64,000 nt of DNA from DASUPK01 sp963815665 (lineage in GTDB: Bacteria > Actinomycetota > Thermoleophilia > Solirubrobacterales > 70-9). Below the pieces are notes generated by a model. That model was not told the DNA's origin. It did not search any database and saw only the letters and a list, made by a program, of their open reading frames with translations. Made by a program: the position numbers and the translations under genes. Shown in pieces: positions 32,402-40,787 of this stretch; position 1 is the stretch's first letter, and every line of letters begins with the position of its first letter. The stretch lies in contig CAWFHN010000013.1 of NCBI GenBank assembly GCA_963815665.1, positions 124,001-188,000 of the forward strand, given 5' to 3'.

Positions 32402-33177
32402 TACGCCGAAGTCGTCAGAAAATCCCGGAGGTAAGGGGTACGGGCGAGCGCCCGGATCTGGGCGCGCGGCGCCAGCCCGTAGCGATACTGGTAGATCGGA
32501 TTGATCAGGAAGAGGGTGCGGTCGACGATCCGGTGGTGGGTTTCCGCGACGATGCGCTCGAACCGCTCGATGCTGATACCGGTCTCCTTGATCTCCAGAA
32601 GCGCGTCGACGGTCTCGGGTGGTTCCCTGAACTTACGCAGCAAGCCCGCATAGGCCCGCCGAGGCAGCAGATGAAAATAGGGCGTGCGCATGAGCAAGGG
32701 ATGGGCGCAGGTCTGCTGGTGGCCTCCAAACGGCATTTGCCACGGGGGAAACGCGAGGAACGCGTGACCCGAGGGCGCCAGAAAGCTGTCGAAGCGGCTG
32801 AGAAGGCGGCGCTGATCGTGGATGTGCTCGATCGTGTCCTTCAGCAGCACCAGATCGAACGGCGCCTGTAAATCCGCCACAGCGTCGACGTCGTAGATGT
32901 CGCTCGTCTCAAAGCGAGCGCGGTCAGCTCCGAGCTCCTGCCTAAACCGCTCCCGTGCGTAGTCGATGCTCTCCTCATTGAGATCCACTCCCGTCACCCG
33001 AGCGCCCCTCTCGGCAAATGCCATCAAGACGCCGCCGCCTGCGCATCCGATTTCGAGCACCCGGGTCTGGGGACCAATGGGAGCGTGGCGCTCCACGAAC
33101 GGCACGATCGATGCGAGTGCGTTGCGGTACTGCTGATCGAAGTAAACGTCCTTGTCGAGATGGAATTCGCGCGGCAT
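32368..33177 (-). CDS. Class I SAM-dependent methyltransferase
   Basis: A 269-aa protein with motif I VLEIGCAGGGVLMAFAERG, the acidic loop VTGVDLNEES, motif II FDLVLLKDTIEHIHDQRRLL and FLAPSGHAFLAFPPW. The C-terminus has the family-specific tail with aromatic residues (NPIYQYRYGLAPR). It resembles methyltransferases of glycan loci (UbiG/SAM type 11). Divergent from the SnoaL-like gene. The acceptor is unknown. Confidence 0.8.
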   Translation of the reverse strand: MPREFHLDKDVYFDQQYRNALASIVPFVERHAPIGPQTRVLEIGCAGGGVLMAFAERGARVTGVDLNEESIDYARERFRQELGADRARFETSDIYDVDAVADLQAPFDLVLLKDTIEHIHDQRRLLSRFDSFLAPSGHAFLAFPPWQMPFGGHQQTCAHPLLMRTPYFHLLPRRAYAGLLRKFREPPETVDALLEIKETGISIERFERIVAETHHRIVDRTLFLINPIYQYRYGLAPRAQIRALARTPYLRDFLTTSAYYLISAPEPRP

Positions 33178-33260
33178 CGGAAGGTGGAACAGGTTCGCAG
33201 CTCAGCGGTTCGGCCGGCTATCCGTTATGGCCATTGCCGACCAGCCGCCACGAACTCGAA

Positions 33261-33266
33261 TAGCGT
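33261..33266 (+). promoter_or_regulatory. Putative -10 hexamer TAGCGT for the SnoaL-like gene
   Basis: AATAGCGT ends 6 nt before the GTG at 33273; no Shine-Dalgarno sequence. Confidence 0.35.
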
Positions 33267-33272
33267 CCTCTC

Positions 33273-33671
33273 GTGGCCGTCGATCGCGTGAACCTGGTCA
33301 GGGAGGGGTTCGAGGCCTGGAACGCCGAGGACCCCGGCTGGGTGCTCAACCACATGAGCCCCGAGGTCGAATGGATCGCGCCCGAGCGGGATCCCTTTCC
33401 CGGGACATACAAGGGCTTCGAGGGGGTTCAGGAGTTCTGGACGAGCTGGCGCAACGCCGTCGGGCAGCTCAAGTTCGCGCCGGAGGAGATGATCGACGCC
33501 GGCGACCGCGTTGTCGTCGTCGCCCACCGCTGGGGTCGCAACGAGATCACGGGCCTGCAGATCGCCGACAAGATCGCCCAGGTCTTCACCTTCGACGAGG
33601 ACGACAAATGCATCCGGGTCCAGGAGTTCTACGACCGGGGCGCGGCGCTGCGGGCCGCCGGCCTGGAGTAG
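33273..33671 (+). CDS. SnoaL-like / NTF2-fold protein
   Basis: A 132-aa NTF2-like cone-fold protein with a GTG start: VNLVREGFEAWNAEDPGWVLNHM, then MSPEVEWIAPE, EGVQEFWTSWRNAVGQ and VVVVAHRWGRNEITGLQI. SnoaL-like domains include cyclases, isomerases and ligand-binding proteins; no catalytic residue pattern stands out. It meets the DUF2207 gene end to end with no spacing. Confidence 0.75.
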   Translation: MAVDRVNLVREGFEAWNAEDPGWVLNHMSPEVEWIAPERDPFPGTYKGFEGVQEFWTSWRNAVGQLKFAPEEMIDAGDRVVVVAHRWGRNEITGLQIADKIAQVFTFDEDDKCIRVQEFYDRGAALRAAGLE

Positions 33672-35510
33672 CTACCAGCCGCCGCCTCCACCGCCACCGC
33701 CGCCCCCTCCACCGCCACCGCTGAAGCCACCGCCGCCTCCGCTGCTCGAGGATTCGGGCGCGACCTGGGAGGAGAAGCCCGAGCTGAACGAGCCGGCGTT
33801 GAAAGTGGAGCCCACGTAGGCGCCACTCAGGTACCCGTACGACCAGGAGCCGTCAGAGCTCTGCAGGACCGGCTCTGGGATGCGCCCCGACTTGATCATC
33901 CGGTCGGCGGTGCCGAAGGCGACGCCGTAGATCAGGATCCGCTTCCAGAGCTTGAGCGTCGCGGGCGGATCGTCGTCGAGCCGCGGGAAGTCGTCCGTCC
34001 AGCGCTGGAAGGACTCCCACTTGACCGAGCGCTCCCGGAACTGGGGCGCGAGTCGCTTCAGGCGCCGCGCCGGCGAGAAGGCCATGATCGCGACACCGAC
34101 GGCGCCAATTGCCGCGGCGACGAACCAGTGATGCTCGACGTCGTTCTGGATCAGGCAGATCGCCGCGACCAGCACCCCGCCGACGACGGCCAAGAGCATG
34201 CTGAGCGGGTTGAGGTTGCGGTCCCACTCGAGCTGGCCCTCGTCCGCGGCGTTGAGCGACCCGGTCATCTTCTCCCAGCGCGCCCGCCAGGCGGTGCTGT
34301 GCTCCGGGATACGGTCCTTCATCTCGCTCATCGGGACCGACTCGTCCTTGACCAGCTCGTCGAAGAAGTCGAGGGTGTCCTGCTCGTAGGCCTCGAGCTT
34401 CGCACTCGGCCGCTTGCTCCCGACCGCTATCGCAAGATCCAGTTTCTCGTCCTCGGTGGTCGCGTTCTTGGTGTCGTAGTAGCCGCGCTCGACCAGGTCG
34501 AGGAGCGTGGCGAGCACGGTGTTGGTCGAGTCCTCTCCTTCATGAGCGAGCCCGTATGCGAGTGCTGGGCTGGCGTCGTCGGGCGGCTCCGGAACGTACT
34601 TCGGGCTCGAGGCCGGATGCTCGCGCGCCAGCCAGAGCATCAGGGCGAGCAGGAGCAACAGGAGTGCCGTGATTAGGCCGGCGAGCAGCTCGGTGTGGTG
34701 GGCGATGAAACGCTTGGTCTTGTTCCAGGGAGAGTTGAAGTCGTCGGTCAGGCCTTGCTCCTCCTTGAGGATCGCCGGTAGGCCGTCTCCGCTGTGCACC
34801 CCCGCGGCGCTCACGTTCTGTCCCTTTGTCCGCGGAATCGTCACCCGCAGTTCCACAAACTGATGAGCGGGGACACTCGACGCCTCGAGGGTGGCCTCGC
34901 CCTGGCCACGCACGGTCTTGCCCTCCACGTCCCGAGGATGGCCCCAGACCCGATAGAGCGGGTTGGCCGGATCCAGGGCCGGATCCTGCAGGTTCGCGGT
35001 CAGGTGATCGAGGCTGAAGTCCCACTGGTCTCCCCAGACCTTCCAGTAGACGTCGATCACGTCGTCGTAGGCGCGGACGTGCGCCCGCGCAGCAACCCGG
35101 TATGTGACCACGAACGTCCTCTGTTCGTCGCTCGCGACGGGATGCCAGACGATCCGGTCGCCGCTGCCGTCCGGTGTGCTTGTGACGCCAAATGTGCCTC
35201 TCGGGCTGATGCAGCCGAAGGTGGTGCAGCCGCCCGGCCGATAGGCCTGGTTCCCCTCGCGGATGCTGATGCTGTTCGGGTCGATCGTCTCCCCGCCCGC
35301 GAGGGGTATGTCCCGGTAGGTGGCGTTGTAGCTGCCGTCGTAGGCGACGGTGAGCCGCTCGCTGACGATCAGGCTCGCGTCCTTGGCGAGCCGAAGGCTC
35401 ACGTCGGCATCGACGACCTTCAGGCTGCGGGCCTGGGCCGCGACCGGCAGCGCCAGGATCGCGGCCAGCGCGGCCAGCGCGGCCAGCACGACGGTCAGGC
35501 GCCGGCGCAT
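33672..35510 (-). CDS. DUF2207-family membrane protein with polyglycine tail
   Basis: A 612-aa protein. Signal peptide at residues 1-28 (RRRLTVVLAALAALAAILAL), an extracytoplasmic DUF2207 domain (about 30-265; VDADVSLRLAKDASLIVSER, YRDIPLAGG), a membrane helix (about 272-292, LLAGLITALLLLLLALML), a cytoplasmic stretch, two more helices near 445-490, and a C-terminus of serine/glycine repeats ending in a run of glycines and W. This layout is typical of DUF2207 proteins, which travel with LemA, encoded just upstream. The function of the pair is unknown; membrane or envelope homeostasis has been suggested for the family. Confidence 0.8.
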   Translation of the reverse strand: MRRRLTVVLAALAALAAILALPVAAQARSLKVVDADVSLRLAKDASLIVSERLTVAYDGSYNATYRDIPLAGGETIDPNSISIREGNQAYRPGGCTTFGCISPRGTFGVTSTPDGSGDRIVWHPVASDEQRTFVVTYRVAARAHVRAYDDVIDVYWKVWGDQWDFSLDHLTANLQDPALDPANPLYRVWGHPRDVEGKTVRGQGEATLEASSVPAHQFVELRVTIPRTKGQNVSAAGVHSGDGLPAILKEEQGLTDDFNSPWNKTKRFIAHHTELLAGLITALLLLLLALMLWLAREHPASSPKYVPEPPDDASPALAYGLAHEGEDSTNTVLATLLDLVERGYYDTKNATTEDEKLDLAIAVGSKRPSAKLEAYEQDTLDFFDELVKDESVPMSEMKDRIPEHSTAWRARWEKMTGSLNAADEGQLEWDRNLNPLSMLLAVVGGVLVAAICLIQNDVEHHWFVAAAIGAVGVAIMAFSPARRLKRLAPQFRERSVKWESFQRWTDDFPRLDDDPPATLKLWKRILIYGVAFGTADRMIKSGRIPEPVLQSSDGSWSYGYLSGAYVGSTFNAGSFSSGFSSQVAPESSSSGGGGGFSGGGGGGGGGGGGGGW

Positions 35511-35518
35511 CGAGAGGC

Positions 35519-36124
35519 TCAGGACTTCGGTTGCTCGGCGGGGGCGGCCGGCAGGGCGGGCTTGTCGTCTCCGGAGAAGCTGACCTCCGGCGTCGCCTTC
35601 GCCTCCTTCGGCGCGTCGAAGAACTGGCGCGGCTCGAAATGGAAGGCGCTGGCGATCAGCACCGCGGGGAAGACCTGGATGCCCGTGTTGTAGGTCTGGA
35701 CCGTGTCGTTGTAGACGCGGCGGGTGATCTGGATCTGATCCTCCGTCTCCGAGAGCTGCTGCTGGAGCTGCTGAAAGTTCTCGGTCGCGCGCAGCTGCGG
35801 GTACTGCTCGGCGACGACGATCAGCTTTCCGATAGCCGCGGTCAGCGCGTTCTCGGCGACCGCCTGCGTGCCGGGCGCCTTGGCGGAGACCGCGCCGCTG
35901 CGGGCCTTGGTGACCTCCTCGAAGGTGGACTGCTCGTGCTCGGCGTAGCCCTTGACCGACTCGACCAGGTTCGGGATCAGGTCGTGGCGGCGCTGGAGAG
36001 CGGTCTCGATCTGCGCCCAGCTGTTGTCGACCGCGTTGCGGCGGCCGATCGTCCGGTTGTAGACGAACCAGACGATCACCAGCAGCAGGACGAGGATCCC
36101 AGCGATGATCAGGACGAGAGCCAA
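35519..36124 (-). CDS. LemA family protein
   Basis: A 201-aa protein: one N-terminal membrane helix (LVLIIAGILVLLLVIVWFVY), then the LemA four-helix domain (RRNAVDNSWAQIETALQRRHD, IPNLVESVKGYAEHE, YPQLRATENFQQLQQQL, ARRVYND-like TRRVYNDTVQTYNT, then FHFEPRQFFDAP). The last 25 residues are a proline/alanine-rich tail. It lies 8 bp upstream of the DUF2207 gene in one operon. The role is unknown. Confidence 0.88.
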   Translation of the reverse strand: MALVLIIAGILVLLLVIVWFVYNRTIGRRNAVDNSWAQIETALQRRHDLIPNLVESVKGYAEHEQSTFEEVTKARSGAVSAKAPGTQAVAENALTAAIGKLIVVAEQYPQLRATENFQQLQQQLSETEDQIQITRRVYNDTVQTYNTGIQVFPAVLIASAFHFEPRQFFDAPKEAKATPEVSFSGDDKPALPAAPAEQPKS

Positions 36125-36169
36125 GGCATGCGCAACCTACCCCAACCGAAGGCGGACCGCCCAGACAGC

Positions 36170-36194
36170 TAAAATCCGACTACCGAAGTAGGAA
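36170..36194 (+). promoter_or_regulatory. Putative promoter and small inverted repeat before the sufBD operon
   Basis: TAAAAT (36170-36175) is a good -10. CTAC-CGAA-GTAG (36180-36183 and 36188-36191) is a short inverted repeat at the predicted start of transcription. AGGA (36190-36193) sits a few nt before the GTG at 36198 and could be the ribosome-binding site. It is not identical to the palindrome upstream of rrf2. Confidence 0.4.
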
Positions 36195-36197
36195 TAA

Positions 36198-36530
36198 GTG
36201 ACCGAAAGCACGAAGCAACAGATCGACGTCTGCGCCGCGAGCGAGCTGCCGAGCGGAGAGATGAAGCTGATCGACGCGCCGGACGGCGCCAAGATCGGCG
36301 TCTTCAACTGCGACGGCACTCTCTACGCGATCGAGGACCGCTGCTCGCATGACGACGGCCCCCTCGCCGAGGGACCGTTCGACTCGGACGCCTGTACCGT
36401 GGAGTGCCCACGCCACGGGTCTCTGTTCGACCTCACGTCCGGTCGCCCGAAGACCCTCCCCGCCTACCAACCGGTCACCACCTACCCGGTCACGATCGAG
36501 GACGACACAGTCAAGCTGGAGGTTTCCTGA
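36198..36530 (+). CDS. Rieske-type [2Fe-2S] ferredoxin (non-haem dioxygenase ferredoxin-like)
   Basis: A 110-aa single-domain Rieske protein with a GTG start. The cluster ligands are C-x-H in EDRCSHDDGPLAEG and C-x-x-H in VECPRHGSLFDLTSG. The family carries electrons at moderate potential to oxygenases. Here it leads the sufB-sufD operon (its stop shares one base with the sufB ATG), an arrangement known in actinobacterial suf operons, so it may serve cluster assembly or redox supply. Confidence 0.88.
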   Translation: MTESTKQQIDVCAASELPSGEMKLIDAPDGAKIGVFNCDGTLYAIEDRCSHDDGPLAEGPFDSDACTVECPRHGSLFDLTSGRPKTLPAYQPVTTYPVTIEDDTVKLEVS

Positions 36531-37990
36531 TGGCCACCCCCGAAACGATCATCACCAACGCACCATCAGAGCGCCCGGCCGAGGAGCGCGATCTCGCCGG
36601 CATCAACGCCGATTACAAGGAGAAGTTCGGCTTCCACGACTCTGAGACCGGCTACGCCTACAAGGCGCCGAAGGGCCTCTCCCGCGAGATCGTCGAGTCG
36701 ATCTCCGAGTACAAGAACGAGCCGCAGTGGATGCGCGACTTCCGGATCAAGGCCTACGAGCACTTCGAGTCCCGCCCGACCCCGCAGTGGGGCGGCAACC
36801 TGAACCAGATCGACTTCGAGGACATCCACTACTTCGTCCGCGCCTCTGACAAGAACAGCCGCGACTGGTCGGAGGTCCCCGAGGACATCAAGAACACCTT
36901 CGACCGCCTCGGCATCCCGGAGGCCGAGCGCAAGTTCCTCTCCGGGGTCGGCGCGCAGTACGAGTCCGAGGTCGTCTACCACCAGGTGAACGAGAAGCTC
37001 GAGGAGCAGGGCGTGATCTTCACCGACATGGACACCGCCCTCCGCGAGCACGAGGACCTGGTCCGCGAGTACTGGGCGACGATCATCCCGCCGAACGACA
37101 ACAAGCTGGCCGCGCTCAACTCGGCCGTCTGGTCGGGCGGCTCCTTCGTCTACGTGCCGGCCGGCGTCTCGGTCGCGATGCCGCTCCAGGCCTACTTCCG
37201 GATCAACACGGAGAACATGGGCCAGTTCGAGCGGACGCTGATCATCGCCGAGGAGGGCTCCGACGTCCACTACATCGAGGGCTGCACAGCGCCGGTCTAC
37301 TCGACCGACTCGCTGCACTCCGCGGTGGTCGAGATCGTCGCGAAGCCCAAGGCGCGGGTCCGCTATACGACCGTCCAGAACTGGTCGCAGAACGTCTACA
37401 ACCTCGTCACCAAGCGGGCGGTCGCCCACGAGGACGCGACGATGGAGTGGGTCGACTGCAACCTCGGCTCCAAGCTGACCATGAAGTACCCGTCGATCTA
37501 CCTGCTCGGCGAGCGAGCCCACGGCGAGATCCTCTCGATCGCCTTCGCGGGCGAGGGCCAGCACCAGGACGCCGGCGGCAAGATCATCCACGCGGCGCCG
37601 AAGACGACCAGCTCGATCTTCTCCAAGTCGATCTCCAAGGACAAGGGCCGCACCAGCTACCGCGGCCTGCTCGAGATCGCCAAGGGCGCCTCGGAGTCGA
37701 AGTCCAAGGTCGTCTGCGACGCGCTGCTGCTCGACGAGGACTCCCGCTCGGACACCTACCCGACCATCAGAATCGGCGAGGACGACGTCGACGTCGGCCA
37801 CGAGGCGACCGTCTCGAAGGTCGGCGAGGAGCAGATCTTCTACCTCCAGTCCCGCGGACTGGATGAGGAGGAGGCCTCCAAGATGATCGTCAACGGCTTC
37901 ATCGAGCCGATCACCAAGGAGCTGCCGATGGAGTACGCGGTCGAGCTGAACCGCCTGATCGAGCTGCAGATGGAGGGCTCGATTGGCTAG
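36530..37990 (+). CDS. sufB: Fe-S cluster assembly scaffold SufB
   Basis: A 486-aa SufB starting MATPETIITNAPSERPAEE. Family blocks: GLSREIVESISEYKNEPQWM, AVWSGGSFVYVPAGVSV, EEGSDVHYIEGCTAPVYST (with the conserved cysteine of the beta-helix core), VDCNLGSKLTMKYPSIYLLG and KTTSSIFSKSISKDKGRTSYRG. The C-terminal region has SRGLDEEEASKMIVNGF. SufB forms the nascent cluster with SufC and SufD. The last 8 bases overlap sufD. Confidence 0.95.
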   Translation: MATPETIITNAPSERPAEERDLAGINADYKEKFGFHDSETGYAYKAPKGLSREIVESISEYKNEPQWMRDFRIKAYEHFESRPTPQWGGNLNQIDFEDIHYFVRASDKNSRDWSEVPEDIKNTFDRLGIPEAERKFLSGVGAQYESEVVYHQVNEKLEEQGVIFTDMDTALREHEDLVREYWATIIPPNDNKLAALNSAVWSGGSFVYVPAGVSVAMPLQAYFRINTENMGQFERTLIIAEEGSDVHYIEGCTAPVYSTDSLHSAVVEIVAKPKARVRYTTVQNWSQNVYNLVTKRAVAHEDATMEWVDCNLGSKLTMKYPSIYLLGERAHGEILSIAFAGEGQHQDAGGKIIHAAPKTTSSIFSKSISKDKGRTSYRGLLEIAKGASESKSKVVCDALLLDEDSRSDTYPTIRIGEDDVDVGHEATVSKVGEEQIFYLQSRGLDEEEASKMIVNGFIEPITKELPMEYAVELNRLIELQMEGSIG

Positions 37991-39224
37991 TGCCGGCGCG
38001 GCACCGCCGCTGCCGACGCAGAAGACGCGCGGCTGGGAGTTCACGGACCTCTCCGAACTCGACCTCGACGCCTACTCGGCGGCTCCCGAGGCCGACCCCG
38101 AGGCCCGGTCCCGGGCCGATGCCGTCCTCAACGCCCCCGATGGCTCGGACCACCTGGTCGTACAGGTGGACGGCACCGTGCTCGAGGGCTCGGCGATCGA
38201 GGCCGACGGGGACGGCCGCCCCCACGAGCCGCTGGTCGCTTCGCTCGAGGCATCGCTGGAGCGCTTCCCCCATCTCCGAGAGATGCTCGGCTCGCTGGCG
38301 CCCGGCGACGACCCGTTCGTCGCGCGCAACAGGGACGCGTGGAGCGGCGGCGCCCTCGTCTACGTGCCGCGGGGCAAGCGGCTCGAGGCGCCGGCGCTGA
38401 TCGCGGCCGTCCAGGACGCCGACGCGTCGGCCCTCTCCTTCCGCACGCTGATCGTGCTCGAGGAGGGCGCGGAGGCCGAGGTCTGGGAGCAGTGGATCTC
38501 GACCGACTCGAACCCGGACTCGCTCTTCAACACCGTCACCGAGATCTGGGTCGGGCCGGGCGCCAACCTCCGCTACGTCACCGCACAGGGACTGAGCGAG
38601 CGCAGCTGGGTCTTCGGCACCCAGCGGGCCGAGGTGGAGCGGGACGCGAGCTTCGACTGGGTGGCGCTCGGCTTCGGCTCCGCACGCGGCAAGGTCCGGA
38701 TGGAGACCAGGCTGGCGGGCCAGGGATCGAACGCCCGCGTGACCGGCGCGTACGCCGGCAACGGCACCCAGCACCTCGACTTCGACACCACCCAGGAGCA
38801 CGCGGCGGAGAACACCACCTCCGACCTCGCCTTCCGCGGCGTCCTCGAGGAGTCGGCGACCGCGGTGTGGCGCGGGATGATCCGCGTCGACCCGGGCGCC
38901 CAGCAGACCGACGCCTTCCAGGAGAGCCGCAACCTGCTGCTCTCCAAGCGGGCCCACGCCGACGCGATCCCCGGCCTCGAGATCGAGGCCAACGACGTGC
39001 GCTGCACCCACGCCGCCGCCGTGGCCCAGATCGACGCCGAGCAGCTCCACTACCTCCGCTCGCACGGGCTCGCGGATGAGGAAGCGAAGCGCCTGATCAT
39101 CGAGGGCTTCCTGGAGGCGCTGGTCGAGCGGCTCGAGGATGGTCCGGTCAGGGCCGCTGTCTCAGTCGCGCTGGAGAGGCGCCTCGGCGAGATCCTCGGC
39201 GAGCGCCAGGTCCAGCCCGCCTGA
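37983..39224 (+). CDS. sufD: Fe-S cluster assembly protein SufD
   Basis: A 413-aa SufD with a TTG start inside the end of sufB. It has KTRGWEFTDLSELDLDAY at the N-terminus, WSGGALVYVPRGKRLE, the beta-helix core, the C-terminal block DVRCTHAAAVAQIDAEQLHYL (with the conserved C and H), and SHGLADEEAKRLIIEGFLE. It partners SufB and SufC. No suf gene follows; the next gene is an MpaB-like oxygenase 124 bp downstream. Confidence 0.93.
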   Translation: MASAGAAPPLPTQKTRGWEFTDLSELDLDAYSAAPEADPEARSRADAVLNAPDGSDHLVVQVDGTVLEGSAIEADGDGRPHEPLVASLEASLERFPHLREMLGSLAPGDDPFVARNRDAWSGGALVYVPRGKRLEAPALIAAVQDADASALSFRTLIVLEEGAEAEVWEQWISTDSNPDSLFNTVTEIWVGPGANLRYVTAQGLSERSWVFGTQRAEVERDASFDWVALGFGSARGKVRMETRLAGQGSNARVTGAYAGNGTQHLDFDTTQEHAAENTTSDLAFRGVLEESATAVWRGMIRVDPGAQQTDAFQESRNLLLSKRAHADAIPGLEIEANDVRCTHAAAVAQIDAEQLHYLRSHGLADEEAKRLIIEGFLEALVERLEDGPVRAAVSVALERRLGEILGERQVQPA

Positions 39225-39305
39225 GCGGTCGGCCATCCGAGCTGCGCACCGGGCCATAACGGGTAAACCGCGTATGCAGGCGAAAAGTGCCGATGCGCGG
39301 GACCC

Positions 39306-39324
39306 CCGAACTGCGTAGGTTCGG
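39306..39324. promoter_or_regulatory. Inverted repeat CCGAAC-N7-GTTCGG upstream of the MpaB-like gene
   Basis: Two 6-bp arms (39306-39311 and 39319-39324) lie 25 nt before the TTG start, in the 124-bp gap after sufD. It could be an operator or a weak hairpin. An AGGGGAG ribosome-binding site follows. Confidence 0.4.
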
Positions 39325-39348
39325 CCACAGCCGACCTTAGGGGAGCAG

Positions 39349-40284
39349 TTGCCAGACCAGGCAGTCGCAACGGGAGTCGCCGAGCGCCCGGCGGAGAGGG
39401 CGCTCGAGCCCACGCGCCCGCGCGGCCTGCCCGTCCCGGCCGGCCCGCACGACTGGGGCCTCTTCGGGCCCGACTCGATCAGCTGGCGGATCCACTCGAG
39501 CCCCGTGCTGCTGGTCGGCGGCCTGCGAGCTCTGATCATCCAGTCGCTCAACCCGCTTGCGATGGCGGGAATCGACCAGCACAGCGACTACCTCGAGCGG
39601 CCGCTCTCCCGGCTGCGGCGCACGGCCGAGTACGTCGCCACGGTCGTCTACGGGGACAGTCCCTCGGCGCACCGCGTGGCGGAGATGGTGGAAAGGCTCC
39701 ATTTGCGCGTCAAGGGCGTCGACCCGATCACCGGATCGCACTACAGCGCCGCCGACGTCGAGACGAAGCTCTGGGTCCACTGCGTCGAGGTCCACTCCTT
39801 CCTCGCGGCCTACCGGGCCTATGGCGGCAGGTTGAGCGAGACCGAGCAGGACGCCTACCTGTCCGAGCAGGTCCGGGCGGCGGAGCTGATGGGATTGCCG
39901 CGCGAGCTGGTTCCCTCCTCTCGCGCGGGCTTCCGCGACTTCTTCGAGCACATGCGCCCGGGGCTGTGCGTCAGCCGGGCGTCCCGCGACGCGATCGAGC
40001 TGGTCGTGGACCCGCCGAGGACTCGCGAGCTGCTGCCTCATCAGGTCTCGCTGCGGATGATGGCCTGCGCCGCCGTGGCCATCACGCCCCGCTACATGCG
40101 CCGGATGGCAGGGATCGAGCGCTCGCCTCTCATCTACCTCGGCGCCGCCGCCGGTACCCGCACGGCCGGCGTCGTCATGCGCGCCCGGATCTTCGATTCG
40201 CTGGGCGGCGACCTCGTCGGCCACCGCACCGTGACCCTGCCTCGGGCGGCCATGGTCGCCGCCAGGCAACACCTCTTCGGCTAG
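39349..40284 (+). CDS. Oxygenase MpaB family (DUF2236) protein
   Basis: A 311-aa protein with a TTG start preceded by an AGGGGAG-type ribosome-binding site. DUF2236/MpaB landmarks: SISWRIHSSPVLLVGGLRALI, RLRRTAEYVATVVYG, KLWVHCVEVHSFLAAYRAYGG (conserved W, H and H) and the C-terminal helices. Members are haem-dependent oxygenase-like proteins, including latex-clearing Lcp relatives and fungal MpaB. The substrate here is unknown. It stands alone between sufD and the zinc locus. Confidence 0.8.
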   Translation: MPDQAVATGVAERPAERALEPTRPRGLPVPAGPHDWGLFGPDSISWRIHSSPVLLVGGLRALIIQSLNPLAMAGIDQHSDYLERPLSRLRRTAEYVATVVYGDSPSAHRVAEMVERLHLRVKGVDPITGSHYSAADVETKLWVHCVEVHSFLAAYRAYGGRLSETEQDAYLSEQVRAAELMGLPRELVPSSRAGFRDFFEHMRPGLCVSRASRDAIELVVDPPRTRELLPHQVSLRMMACAAVAITPRYMRRMAGIERSPLIYLGAAAGTRTAGVVMRARIFDSLGGDLVGHRTVTLPRAAMVAARQHLFG

Positions 40285-40518
40285 CCGCGGCTGCGAATCG
40301 CACGCCTGGCTGGGCGCGAACTACGCCTGGATCCGACCGGAACGCAAATAGGACTAAGTCTCATTATCATGTCGTTCGTGCCTGAACCGGGTAAAAATCG
40401 GTCCACGCAGGAATGACGGCCGACCGTGGGGCCAGTATGCGTGGCGTAAGTTCACCGCCGAGCTCGTTGGCGGCTCACAAGGGCCCGCCCAGGGCACAGG
40501 CCGAGAGAGGAGATCCCT
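40285..40518. other. 234-bp intergenic region with candidate Zur/Fur-type site
   Basis: No gene is seen. It holds a perfect ATTATCA half-site at 40363-40369 within CTCATTATCATG, which resembles Fur-family boxes, with a weakly matching other half. A CCGCC-N-GGCGG hairpin lies near 40458-40477, and an AGGAG ribosome-binding site sits before the ATG at 40519. A zinc-uptake operon with its own Zur lies downstream, so a Zur-regulated promoter is plausible. Confidence 0.35.
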
Positions 40519-40722
40519 ATGGCAATCGAGTTCTACGACGTCAAGCTCAGAGAGAAGGTTCAGATCCCGGAGTCCGAGGTGAAGAAGACGACCTACGAGC
40601 GCGCGGGCAAGGATGGCAAGACCAACGTCCGCTACGCGTTTCGCGCCGTGAACCAGGGCACCAAGCTGACCAAGTTCGCCAGCAAGGCGGACTGGGACGC
40701 GCTGGACGCACCGGTCGAGTAG
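40519..40722 (+). CDS. Small conserved protein of unknown function at the head of the zinc locus
   Basis: A 67-aa basic/acidic-mixed protein with GAGAGGAGATCCCT before its ATG. It starts MAIEFYDVKLREKVQIPES, has no cysteine or histidine, no signal and no membrane helix, and looks like a small beta-rich fold. It ends APVE. After its TAG the same frame reads VELEAPVDE to another TAG at 40750, a partial repeat of the end. I do not recognise the family; it is not ribosomal protein L33. It is 65 bp ahead of the permease-lipoprotein fusion and may be co-transcribed with it. Confidence 0.55.
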   Translation: MAIEFYDVKLREKVQIPESEVKKTTYERAGKDGKTNVRYAFRAVNQGTKLTKFASKADWDALDAPVE

Positions 40723-40787
40723 GTGGAGCTGGAGGCACCGGTCGACGAGTAGGCGGACCGGGGGAACGGCCCGGAGCGGAGAGGTAG

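Noticed and set aside
33672..33760. GGC-rich direct repeat considered as a separate repeat element
   Set aside because: It encodes the glycine-rich C-terminal tail of the DUF2207 protein, typical of that family.
36566..38044. 492-residue minus-strand frame opposite sufB
   Set aside because: It is the mirror of highly conserved sufB codons; valine/leucine/arginine repeats arise from GC-rich third positions.
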